DNA of 64,000 bases, taken from CANHVK01 sp046304235 (GTDB lineage: Bacteria; Bacteroidota; Bacteroidia; Flavobacteriales_D; Crocinitomicaceae). Below, piece after piece: positions 11,501 through 18,526 of the stretch; within the stretch, counting starts at the first letter, position 1, and each line of letters opens with the position of its first letter. The notes beneath the pieces are model-generated. The model did no database searches and was not told where the DNA came from. It saw only the letters and a list, made by a program, of their open reading frames with translations. The translations under genes were made by a program, and so were the position numbers. The stretch is from NCBI GenBank assembly GCA_046304235.1, contig JBKCEW010000083.1:28899-92898 (forward strand), in the 5' to 3' direction.

Positions 11501-11625
11501 TCTTCACTTAATTGAAAATATAGGAATTCCTCAACAAACTTACGTTCACTTGCTGTGGCACCATCATCTTGTTTGGCAATGATGGCAAATAATTGCATTA
11601 ACGCCTTTAATATTTCTTCAGACAT
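8554..11625 (-). CDS. ABCG-type ABC transporter (ATPase-permease fusion) with TerB-like/FHA-like N-terminus
   Basis: 1023 residues. Residues 1-~150 are helical and TerB-like (LMQLFAIIAKQDDGATASERKF). Residues ~170-230 look FHA-like (DVILNGLPVNPSRMYLFAPG). The ATPase has Walker A near 278 (GSSGAGKTT), signature SGGQRKR near 390 and Walker B LFVDEPTSG. Between ATPase and membrane part lies a CLVCG (CxxC) element near residue 493. An ABC-2-type permease follows with about six membrane segments, then a long charged loop and a final membrane helix. This layout is typical of large Bacteroidota exporters of unknown substrate. It lies 1 base from the T9SS cargo gene downstream and 85 bases from siaC upstream. 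The regulatory N-terminus suggests control by signalling, possibly from the neighbouring switch. Confidence 0.8.
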   Translation of the reverse strand: MSEEILKALMQLFAIIAKQDDGATASERKFVEEFLYFQLSEDLVKEYLALYDEFVGPVELDENGNPIKKLTSVKDSVKTLGICKKINKTLSQKQKVIVLVRLLELIAADRSFTEQRMAIIQTVSEVFNFVEEEYNAIVDFCKKESSELIDVAEIMVISDDDQAWEYSCKHISSKLLGNITILRVVSEDLYFLKYDGKSDVILNGLPVNPSRMYLFAPGSTIKVPGGKPIFYSDIVSKFRADAVGINLSFEAKNISYYFPNGAIGLNNVTISEGSGKLIGLMGSSGAGKTTLLNALSGIEPVSEGQVLINGIDIYKDKDQIKGLIGYIPQDDLLIEELTVFENLFYNAKLCFKDATDEEITEKVMNVLSSLGLAERKDLKVGNPLQKTISGGQRKRLNIGLELIREPAVLFVDEPTSGLSSRDSENVMDLLRELTLKGKLIFVVIHQPSSDIYKMFDKMIFLDVGGYQIYYGNPVEAVVYFKKADNQANAEQGQCLVCGTVNPELVFNIIESKIVDDYGNFTNKRKVSPEQWNQLYNNQITLEDIQTVSEKPDVALNIPTWLQQTKIFATRDMLSKWSNKQYLWINLLEAPVLAFVLSFIIRYTEIPGASYLFRENDNIPAFIFMSIIVMLFIGLTVSAEEIFRDQKILKRERFLNLSKSSYLVSKLMILFSISAIQSLLFVVIGNSIVGIYGMYWDYWWMLFTVSCFANLLGLNISASFNSAVTIYILIPLIVIPQMILGGAMFSFDKLNRAIGGGEDVPAIAEVMVSRWAFEGLMVDQFMNNPFEKELFEIEKKESMASFKQAYYIPKLQELLEECIELKNTPSDSSNLLIDDKLKTITNELNLEQAEIKRITFSHNPKLTHSNFNDSEIDNVRVTLENLTAYYTEIFNVVNGKKMLAMQQLQKSPEAQKAFIQAKDDYTNEYLNELVTKSVEKNKIIVKDNYLIQKKDPIFKDSKTSGFFRTHFFAPNKPIFGKLYDSFGFNILVIWIFSGILYATLYYDGLKKGITYISGISFKFKLKKS

Positions 11626-11653
11626 GAATCAGAATATTTACCCTAAAATAATG

Positions 11654-11690
11654 AAAGTGCTGAAACTCTTATATAGAATAACAGCACTTA
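11654..11690 (-). terminator. Possible hairpin terminator after siaC-like gene
   Basis: A perfect 8-base inverted repeat (AAGTGCTG / CAGCACTT, arms at 82-89 and 55-62 of the 11600 block) encloses a 19-base loop just after the siaC-like stop. It is followed on the minus strand by a T-rich but broken run. The long loop and imperfect T-tract make it weak; partial read-through into the ABC gene is plausible. Confidence 0.35.
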
Positions 11691-11710
11691 AAAAGTAATT
11701 TAATATGCTC

Positions 11711-12085
11711 TTAATCTTCTACAAACGTAAAAGGCACCTCAACGATATCAGCATATTCCTCTCCGGCTTCTTGCATATCCTCATCATCTTCTTCGTAATG
11801 CCACTCTACAGTTATGTTTTTTCCATCTTCGTGGAGAGTTTCCAAACGCATCAAGATATCTAAAATAATTTTAGATGAAGCGGTATTAAAATAAGTCATT
11901 TTGAAAACGAACTTCGAAGACTCGTTTGCGTCTTCACCGTAAGCAGTGATCCAGTCAAATACTGGGCCGTAAAATGAAGTTACATCTTCAGGTAAAGATT
12001 TTCCTGAAAATTCAAAAATTCCAGCTGCTTTATCTAAATGAATTGCTGGTGTATCTTCTGTTTTTTTATAAATTAAAGCTTCCAT
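11711..12085 (-). CDS. siaC: SiaC-like partner-switch phosphoprotein (DUF1987)
   Basis: 124 residues matching the DUF1987/SiaC family. The conserved FNTASSK segment places Thr at position 68, the residue phosphorylated in Pseudomonas SiaC by the kinase SiaB and dephosphorylated by the phosphatase SiaA. In Pseudomonas the unphosphorylated form binds and activates a diguanylate cyclase; I see no GGDEF protein in this window, so the target here is unknown. The gene is 9 bases from the siaB-like gene and second downstream of a PP2C phosphatase, so all three parts of the switch are adjacent. The C-terminus is strongly acidic (EDDEDMQEAGEE). Confidence 0.85.
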   Translation of the reverse strand: MEALIYKKTEDTPAIHLDKAAGIFEFSGKSLPEDVTSFYGPVFDWITAYGEDANESSKFVFKMTYFNTASSKIILDILMRLETLHEDGKNITVEWHYEEDDEDMQEAGEEYADIVEVPFTFVED

Positions 12086-12094
12086 ATATATAAT

Positions 12095-12709
12095 TTATTC
12101 TGCTGAATTTCTTTTTATACTTGTTTTTAGTAGAAAGAATGAATTTTTATCATCAATTGGTTCGAAATGATATTCCAATGGATTACCCGTTTTTCTTGCA
12201 ATATCAATAAAACCAAGACCTGCTCCTCCTTTATCAGAAATAGCAGTTTCTCTCATTTTTTCTTTATGTAATTGTTTTAATTCATCTTGATTTAATGAAT
12301 TAATATTATCAATCATTTTTTTCAATGAAGGAATGTTTTCGTTGGCAATTCCATTACCAGATGTGATAAAATATTCGTTTTGATCACTTCCGATTAAGAA
12401 TAACCCTGTTTTAGCTAAACCTTCGTCCAAATTATTAGATGCCGTTTCGCTATCGTCATCCGCATGTTTTGAAATATTTTGAAGACATTCCACCATTACA
12501 TGGTATACTTTTTTCTTGATTTTGCCATTTTCTTCAACTTTATCAAGATTACGTTCTGTCATTGATGTAAATGCTTTTGTAATTTCTTGGGTAACCTCTC
12601 CTTCATATGCTAAAGTTATCTTTTTGTTAACCATCATGTTATGAAAATCAACAACAAAACGCATATATTGAGAATTACTATTCATTCCTTTATCCTTTAG
12701 CTCTTCCAT
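12095..12709 (-). CDS. siaB: SiaB-like serine/threonine kinase (GHKL ATPase fold)
   Basis: 204 residues. The C-terminal half carries a Bergerat ATP-binding fold: N-box VMVECLQNISKHAD and glycine box SDKGGAGLGFIDIAR. The N-terminal half (FHNMMVNKKITLAYEGEVTQ) is typical of SiaB. In the family the protein phosphorylates SiaC on a threonine. It lies between the PP2C phosphatase and siaC genes with gaps of 25 and 9 bases. A start at Met9 (MNSNSQYMRF) is also possible. Confidence 0.85.
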   Translation of the reverse strand: MEELKDKGMNSNSQYMRFVVDFHNMMVNKKITLAYEGEVTQEITKAFTSMTERNLDKVEENGKIKKKVYHVMVECLQNISKHADDDSETASNNLDEGLAKTGLFLIGSDQNEYFITSGNGIANENIPSLKKMIDNINSLNQDELKQLHKEKMRETAISDKGGAGLGFIDIARKTGNPLEYHFEPIDDKNSFFLLKTSIKRNSAE

Positions 12710-12734
12710 ATTCTCTCAATTTCAAATTTATGTA

Positions 12735-14060
12735 CTAAAATTCAATTCCTAAAAACAAAACATCATCCATTTGTTTGTGCTTTCCTTGCCACTCATCAAA
12801 TACCGAAACTAATCTTTCTTTTACATTAGCAATCGGTTGATCTTTTGCTTCAATTAATGCTTGTCTAATTCTTTTAGGTCCAATTTTCTTCAAATCAGTA
12901 TCGTCAGGTCCACCAAATTGATCAGGATATCCATCAGAACAAACATAAACACGATCTCCTTTTGAAAGTACTGTTTCAAAATTAATGAATTTATCTCTAC
13001 CTCTATATTGAACTCCGCCAATAGGGAACTTGTCTCCTTTAACTTCTTCTAAACATTCTTCATCTGTTTTTCCTTTACGAAGGATGTATAAAGGTCTGTG
13101 TGCACCAGAAAACTGGAATTCTCCCGTCAATTGATTAAAACGACACATACCAACATCCATTCCGTCACGTTCATTTTCTCCACCATCTACGCCTTGACGT
13201 AATGTTTTAACAACTGCATCATGTAACTTATCAAGTAAAACCGAAGGTGTAGGAACGTTGTAGTGAACAATTTCTTGAATTAACAAATAACCTATCAATG
13301 AAAGTAAAGCTCCAGGCACACCATGACCTGTACAATCTACCGCGGCAAAATATACAAATTCATCTTTTTTGTAAATGAAAGGGAAGTCACCACTAACGAT
13401 ATCTTTTGGTCTGAAAAACATAAAAGAATCCGAAAACAAGTCATTTAAAACTTGCTCCTTTGGTAATATCGAATTTTGAATGCTTTTCGCATAGTTGATA
13501 CTATCCTGAATTTTCTTTGATTGAGCTTCAATCAATGATTGTGATTCAGCAAGTTCCTTTTTTAAGGCTCTTTCTCTGAATGTGGCAGTAATTAAATGTT
13601 CATTTGTTACAGTCAGTTCTTCAATTTGAAGATTAGCCATATTTAAATCCTGTTCTACTTTTGAAATTTTAGTATTCCAATATTGTAAAGAAGATTTAGC
13701 AGATTGTAACACTAACTTAAACTGAAAATGATTGATTGGTTTTTGAATGAAACCAGTAGCAAAAATATACTCGTGCTCGTGCTCAAACGCATCTTCAATA
13801 TTTTTAACAGAATATAGAATGACTGCATTACCCTTTTTATGTATTTCAGTAGCTAATTCCGTGCAACTAACAGCACCACCAAGATGGCCATCTATGATCA
13901 CAATCTGTGGTTTAGTTGCATCATAGGCTTCGATCGCATTTTGACCATCTTGAGCTATATGCACAACTTCATAATTCCATTCAGTCAGTAATTCGTTAAA
14001 TACAGATGAAACAGTAACATCATCCTCAACGATTAAAACCGTATTGTTTTTTAAACTCAT
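12735..14060 (-). CDS. Response-regulator PP2C/SpoIIE phosphatase (SiaA-like)
   Basis: 441 residues. Residues 1-~125 are a receiver domain with acidic pocket E12/D13/D14, phospho-acceptor D57 (VIIDGHL) and K107. A coiled coil (~130-190) links it to a SpoIIE/PP2C domain with the metal-binding motifs VSGDF, VDCTGHGVPGA, DGMDVGMC, SDGYPDQFGG and QMDDVLFLG. It should dephosphorylate the SiaC-like protein under control of receiver phosphorylation. Pseudomonas SiaA is instead a membrane protein with a periplasmic sensor, so the soluble receiver input is a different wiring that could accept phosphate from CheA. It lies 1 base from the CheC gene and 25 bases from siaB. Confidence 0.88.
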   Translation of the reverse strand: MSLKNNTVLIVEDDVTVSSVFNELLTEWNYEVVHIAQDGQNAIEAYDATKPQIVIIDGHLGGAVSCTELATEIHKKGNAVILYSVKNIEDAFEHEHEYIFATGFIQKPINHFQFKLVLQSAKSSLQYWNTKISKVEQDLNMANLQIEELTVTNEHLITATFRERALKKELAESQSLIEAQSKKIQDSINYAKSIQNSILPKEQVLNDLFSDSFMFFRPKDIVSGDFPFIYKKDEFVYFAAVDCTGHGVPGALLSLIGYLLIQEIVHYNVPTPSVLLDKLHDAVVKTLRQGVDGGENERDGMDVGMCRFNQLTGEFQFSGAHRPLYILRKGKTDEECLEEVKGDKFPIGGVQYRGRDKFINFETVLSKGDRVYVCSDGYPDQFGGPDDTDLKKIGPKRIRQALIEAKDQPIANVKERLVSVFDEWQGKHKQMDDVLFLGIEF

Positions 14061-14061
14061 T

Positions 14062-14670
14062 TTATGCTAATGTTGCTGAATAATTTTTAATACTTTCTAC
14101 AAATGTATTATCAAATAGCCAAATAAATTCAGGAGCAAAACTTACGTGTGAAGATTTAAATTTTGTCTTGAAACTGACTAAATACATTTCATTATTAATT
14201 TCTTCTTGAAGGTATTTTTCTAATTCCGTTGAATCTACTTTTCTCAATGCTGGAACCCCACCATAAATTTTAACTTTCAACAGATTAGAAAACTGTGTAA
14301 TGACTGATGCAGAAATAATATTATCTACTTCAAGCATAATACCATCACTCATTTCAGCCATCATTTCAGGGCTATTCAGTACTTCTGGTGGAAGAGCGGT
14401 ATTACGTAATTGATCTGCTTCTTCTTCAGAAAAAATCAAGCAACAAACTCCATTTAATTCACCAATAACTTTGGTGATCATCAAATGAATATTTGATTGG
14501 TTTTTCTTTTCAATTTCAATAGCATTTACACTCAATGATTCTTCTTGATCGAACTCATTCAATGTAATTGTTTCATTCATAAAGAATGACAAAGATTCTG
14601 CAGCTTTGACTAATCCCGCGGATATTATATTGCGAGCAGCTTGCATTTCTTTTTGATTAAAAGTTTCCAT
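14062..14670 (-). CDS. cheC: CheC-family CheY-phosphate phosphatase
   Basis: 202 residues with the CheC/CheX-type fold. The C-terminal active helix has the ExxN pair (E114, N117 in MLEVDNIISAS). The N-terminal helix keeps N14 but has Ala at the expected Glu (AARNIISAGLVKAAESLS), so only one of the two usual sites looks functional. CheC proteins dephosphorylate CheY-P and bind CheD, and cheD is encoded 1.5 kb upstream in the same run. It is 14 bases from cheY and 1 base from the phosphatase gene. Confidence 0.82.
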   Translation of the reverse strand: METFNQKEMQAARNIISAGLVKAAESLSFFMNETITLNEFDQEESLSVNAIEIEKKNQSNIHLMITKVIGELNGVCCLIFSEEEADQLRNTALPPEVLNSPEMMAEMSDGIMLEVDNIISASVITQFSNLLKVKIYGGVPALRKVDSTELEKYLQEEINNEMYLVSFKTKFKSSHVSFAPEFIWLFDNTFVESIKNYSATLA

Positions 14671-14684
14671 TAAAAGACGTTTTT

Positions 14685-15047
14685 TTATTCAAAAAGTTTA
14701 TCAATGCGCTCTACCAATACTTCAGCAGTAAAAGGTTTAACTAAATAATCATCAGCACCATTGGATTTTCCTTCTTCTACCACATCATCCTGCCCTACAG
14801 CACTCACCATTATTATTTTAGATGAAACACCCTCTGCTCTTAATTCTTTAACTATATCTATACCAATCATATCAGGTAGGATGTTATCCATTGTAATCAC
14901 ATCTGGTTCGTGTTCTAATACCAACTCAATCCCTTGACTACCAGTACCTGCTTGCGCTACAACCTCATATCTTCCAGTTGCGTTTAATGCAGTACTGATT
15001 AAAGTTCTCATATACAATGAATCATCAACAATAACTACTTTTCTCAT
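14685..15047 (-). CDS. cheY: CheY-like single-domain response regulator
   Basis: 120 residues, a stand-alone receiver: acidic pair D8/D9 (IVDDSLYMR), phospho-acceptor D54 (ITMDNILPDM), switch Ser (MVSAVG) and Lys in LVKPF. There is no output domain, so it acts by protein binding. It lies between cheB and cheC and is a likely CheC substrate. The residue after the acceptor Asp is Asn, and the usual MPxMDG is LPDMIG, so it differs from the second CheY at 27741-28109. Confidence 0.9.
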   Translation of the reverse strand: MRKVVIVDDSLYMRTLISTALNATGRYEVVAQAGTGSQGIELVLEHEPDVITMDNILPDMIGIDIVKELRAEGVSSKIIMVSAVGQDDVVEEGKSNGADDYLVKPFTAEVLVERIDKLFE

Positions 15048-15057
15048 GATCTTATTT

Positions 15058-16146
15058 TTAAACTATCTTAACTTTACTTAATAATGTACGTGTGACATCT
15101 TTCAAAGGTACAACTTTATCTACTCCACCCATACGAATCGCCTCTTTTGGCATTCCAAAAACGACACACGATTTTTCATCTTGTGCTACCGTAAACACTC
15201 CCGCTTCTTTCATTTCTAACATTCCTCTAGCACCATCATCTCCCATACCTGTTAGAATAGCAGCAACTGCATTTTTACCTGCATATCGCGCTACCGAGCG
15301 AAATAATACATCTACCGATGGTCTGTGTCTATTTACTAATGGACCATCAATAATTTCTACATAATAAATCGCACCACTACGCTTTACTAACATATGTTTT
15401 CCTCCTGGGGCAATTAATACTTGACCACGAAGTACTTTATCACCGTTTTCAGCTTCTTTCACAGTTACTTGGCATAAATCATCCAACCGTTTAGCAAATT
15501 GCTTAGTAAACATCTCTGGCATATGTTGAACTACAACCACACCAGGTGAATCTGCTGGAAATTCTACTAACACCTCTCTTAAAGCCTCTGTACCACCTGT
15601 AGATGCACCAATAGCAATTACAGATTCAGTAGTCTGAACCATACTTGAAACGCGTGCTTTACTCAAAATGGCATCTGCAGAAAGTTTTGGTTCAACTCCA
15701 TCTACAGAACGATTATTTCCAAGTGAACTTACTTTTTTTCTAATCGTAGCTTGAGCCGCTGCTTTTACTTTATTACAAAGTTCTATCGTAGATTCTTCTA
15801 GTAATGTTCTGGTATTTACTTTAGGTTTTGCGATCACTTCAACGGCACCGTATTCTAATGCTAAAAGTGCGGTATCTGTCCCTTTTTCAGTTAATGTAGA
15901 AATTACAACTACTGGAATCGGGTGTTGACTCATTAACTTTTTCAAAAAAGTCAAACCATCCATTTTTGGCATTTCAATATCCAAAGTGATGACATCTGGT
16001 TTACTTTCTCTCATTCGTTCAACAGCAACAAATGGATCAGATGCTACGCCCATAATTTCAATTTCAGGATCTGTTTCCAAAATTGAAACTAGTGTTTGAC
16101 GAACCAAAGCAGAATCATCAACAACAAGTACTTTAACTTTACTCAT
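15058..16146 (-). CDS. cheB: CheB chemoreceptor methylesterase/glutamine deamidase
   Basis: 362 residues of usual length. The receiver domain has D10/D11 and acceptor D56 (ITLDIEMPKMDG). A linker (~125-170) leads to the CheB esterase with catalytic Ser182 (IGASTGGTEAL), His208 (VVVVQHMPEMF) and the Asp motif GMGDDGARGM. It removes methyl groups from chemoreceptor glutamates when phosphorylated by CheA. Its start overlaps the cheD stop by 4 bases, so the two are probably co-translated. Confidence 0.95.
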   Translation of the reverse strand: MSKVKVLVVDDSALVRQTLVSILETDPEIEIMGVASDPFVAVERMRESKPDVITLDIEMPKMDGLTFLKKLMSQHPIPVVVISTLTEKGTDTALLALEYGAVEVIAKPKVNTRTLLEESTIELCNKVKAAAQATIRKKVSSLGNNRSVDGVEPKLSADAILSKARVSSMVQTTESVIAIGASTGGTEALREVLVEFPADSPGVVVVQHMPEMFTKQFAKRLDDLCQVTVKEAENGDKVLRGQVLIAPGGKHMLVKRSGAIYYVEIIDGPLVNRHRPSVDVLFRSVARYAGKNAVAAILTGMGDDGARGMLEMKEAGVFTVAQDEKSCVVFGMPKEAIRMGGVDKVVPLKDVTRTLLSKVKIV

Positions 16147-16643
16147 TTCCCTTCACTTTTGGTTAAAAACTTCATCATTACCTGACCAGTACTTGTATTA
16201 TAGCGTAATTTTCTACCAACCCCACCTCCAACGTTTTCTGCTATAATTTTGATTCCGTAATTAGCAAGTGTTTGACGTGCAATTTCAATGTTTTGATCAC
16301 CGATTCTCATCGATGTATTCATTTGATTTGCTCCACCAAATACTTTTGCTACCATATTTTGAATAGTAGCGCCATTTTTAAGCATTTTTTCTACTAATTT
16401 TTCAGTCGCAATATTTCCATATTTTGGAGAAGCAAGACCGTTACCATTCCAAAATGGTAACATATAGTGATTAATCCCTCCTATATTTAATTTTTGGTCA
16501 AATAGGCATACAGCGACGCATGAACCCAAGACTGTGTCAACCATAAAGGGCTTCTTTTCAGCAAATAATGCAGCAGGATACAAATAATGTTTACCTAGCT
16601 CCTCTTCCATGGTGACTTTTATTTTATTTATTGTAAGTTCCAT
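16143..16643 (-). CDS. cheD: CheD chemoreceptor glutamine deamidase
   Basis: 166 residues with the CheD active site: Thr37 and Cys42 (TVLGSCVAVCLFD) and His59 (GGINHYMLP), plus the late GGxG segment (NVGGGVGRKLRY). It deamidates receptor glutamines and binds CheC, raising CheC phosphatase activity in Bacillus. It overlaps cheB by 4 bases and follows the pseudo-histidine kinase gene by 19 bases. Confidence 0.93.
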   Translation of the reverse strand: MELTINKIKVTMEEELGKHYLYPAALFAEKKPFMVDTVLGSCVAVCLFDQKLNIGGINHYMLPFWNGNGLASPKYGNIATEKLVEKMLKNGATIQNMVAKVFGGANQMNTSMRIGDQNIEIARQTLANYGIKIIAENVGGGVGRKLRYNTSTGQVMMKFLTKSEGK

Positions 16644-16662
16644 GATATACTTTTAAAAAGAT

Positions 16663-17571
16663 TTAAAAAAGCATATCATCTTCATCGTTGTCAAATAGGA
16701 AATCATTTCCATCAGATGAAAATGTATCATCATCCAACGACTCTGATTCTAAATTAGGAAGTTGAATCAAAAATTCACTTCCTTCACCTAATTGACTTTT
16801 CAAACTTATTGTACCTTCTAAAATATCCACCAATGCTTTGGTAATACTTAATCCTAAACCATGACCACCATAGGTTTTAATAGAGCCCGATTCGATTTGA
16901 TAAAAACGATCGTAGATTTTGTCTTGTTCTTCTTGATTAATCCCAATACCTGTATCAGAAACTTTTATATTCAATACATTATCAATGATATCACTTTCAA
17001 TTTTTATTTTACCGTATTCGTGGTTAAACTGAATCGCATTAGCAATTAAATTACTAATAATTAAATGTAATTTTTCAGAATCCGTTTTAAAAATTTGATT
17101 TTCATCTATCGTATTAATCCACTCAAGAGTAATCCCTTTTTTTTCAGTGCGATGATTAAATTGTTGTATGATATTTCCTAAAAGTTGTTGAATTTTAACT
17201 GAAATTACCATTAAAGGTGATTCACCAGCCTCTACTTCAGCAGAAAGAAATATGTTTCTTAATTGAAAATCTAAATCAAATGCTTCAGAATAAATCAATT
17301 TAGCAAATGAGGACATCATTTCCTGAGAAATATCTCCTTGAGCGATGTTTTTTGATAATTCTAAAATAGATGAAATCGGATTATTTATTTCATTACGAAT
17401 ATTAGATAAAAAATTAGATTTTAATTTCTCAGAAGCAATTAATTTATCGTTAACAGCATTTAATTCAGTAGTTAACTTTTTTTCTTCCAATAATTTAGCC
17501 GCATTCTCATCGAGTCTTCTTTTTATTTCAGTGAGTAGTTGCTCATCCGTTAGTTTTGGTGAATTATTCAT
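16663..17571 (-). CDS. Histidine-kinase-like protein lacking the phospho-acceptor histidine
   Basis: 302 residues, soluble, with no membrane segment. An N-terminal coiled coil (~15-50) leads into a HisKA-like helix, FLSNIRNEINNPISSI, where the H-box histidine is replaced by Asn60 (codon AAT at 17394-17392). The HATPase domain is intact: N-box NLIANAIQFNH, G1 VSDTGIGI, F-box and G2 GGHGLGLSI. The C-terminus is very acidic and ends NDFLFDNDEDDMLF. Without the histidine it cannot autophosphorylate in the normal way. It could act as a scaffold or ATP-driven switch, or work with a partner. It lies between cheR and cheD. Confidence 0.82.
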   Translation of the reverse strand: MNNSPKLTDEQLLTEIKRRLDENAAKLLEEKKLTTELNAVNDKLIASEKLKSNFLSNIRNEINNPISSILELSKNIAQGDISQEMMSSFAKLIYSEAFDLDFQLRNIFLSAEVEAGESPLMVISVKIQQLLGNIIQQFNHRTEKKGITLEWINTIDENQIFKTDSEKLHLIISNLIANAIQFNHEYGKIKIESDIIDNVLNIKVSDTGIGINQEEQDKIYDRFYQIESGSIKTYGGHGLGLSITKALVDILEGTISLKSQLGEGSEFLIQLPNLESESLDDDTFSSDGNDFLFDNDEDDMLF

Positions 17572-17643
17572 TGTAGGCTAGGTTATTTGTAGGTTATAAT
17601 GCGTAAAAATAATAAAGAAAACATCACAAAAACATGATTTATC

Positions 17644-18483
17644 TTATATTTTCACAAACATCGTTGGTTTTAGTGGTTTTAATGGTACATCGATACCTGA
17701 AATCGACTCTGAATGACCCAAGAAAAAATAACCTCCGGTCTTTAAATGACTACATAATTTATTTATTACTTGTTCTTGCGTTTCTCTATCGAAATAAATC
17801 AATACATTTCTACAAAAAATAATATCAAAATCTTTAGGTGCATTGTAAGAATTATCCATTAAGTTTAATCGAAAAAAGCGAGTTCTTGCACGTAACTGAG
17901 GTATAATCCTAACTTGCGGATTCTCTTGATCTTTACTTCTTAATAAATATTTCTTTTTTTGAGTTAAGGGAACCACATCCACCCGATCCATTGGGTAAAT
18001 AGCAGTTTTCGCTTTCTCTAAAATTCTAGATGAAATATCAGTACCTAAAATTTCAAAATCAAATTTTCTGTGTTCTTCCATAAACTCACTGATTACCATT
18101 GCAATCGTGTAAGCTTCTTCACCAGAAGAACTCGCAGAACTCCACACTTTAAAAGGTGCATTTGACTCTTTAGCTAAATATTCAGGCAATACTACCTCTC
18201 TCATAAATTCAAAATGACCCGCTTCACGATAAAAATCGGTTTTATTCGTTGAAACAAGGTCAATCATATTGACAATCTCTTCCTCCCCTGCTTTACCGGA
18301 TAAAACATATCTAGTATATTCTGTAAAAGAACTCATATTGTTTGCCTTTAACCTAGAAGCAAGCCTAGATTGTAGCATTATTTTTTTTGAAATGGGAAGT
18401 TTTATTCCATAATTGGTATAAATAAAATTACTTAACTTCTCAAAATCAACTTCGTTTAGTTGCGCTTGATTATTTTCAAACAT
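17644..18483 (-). CDS. cheR: CheR chemoreceptor methyltransferase
   Basis: 279 residues of usual CheR length. The N-terminal helical domain (KLSNFIYTNYGIKLP) is followed by the SAM-binding Rossmann fold: NKTDFYREAGHFEFM, SSASSSGEEAYTIAM, ILGTDISSRILEKA, FCRNVLIYFDRETQ and GHSESISG. It methylates receptor glutamates. It lies directly downstream of the PAS chemoreceptor at 18527, whose C-terminal tail ends in a motif that could tether it. Confidence 0.95.
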   Translation of the reverse strand: MFENNQAQLNEVDFEKLSNFIYTNYGIKLPISKKIMLQSRLASRLKANNMSSFTEYTRYVLSGKAGEEEIVNMIDLVSTNKTDFYREAGHFEFMREVVLPEYLAKESNAPFKVWSSASSSGEEAYTIAMVISEFMEEHRKFDFEILGTDISSRILEKAKTAIYPMDRVDVVPLTQKKKYLLRSKDQENPQVRIIPQLRARTRFFRLNLMDNSYNAPKDFDIIFCRNVLIYFDRETQEQVINKLCSHLKTGGYFFLGHSESISGIDVPLKPLKPTMFVKI

Positions 18484-18526
18484 ATTTGGTGTTCGGTCTT
18501 TAGGTTACATATAATCTTATAGAAAA

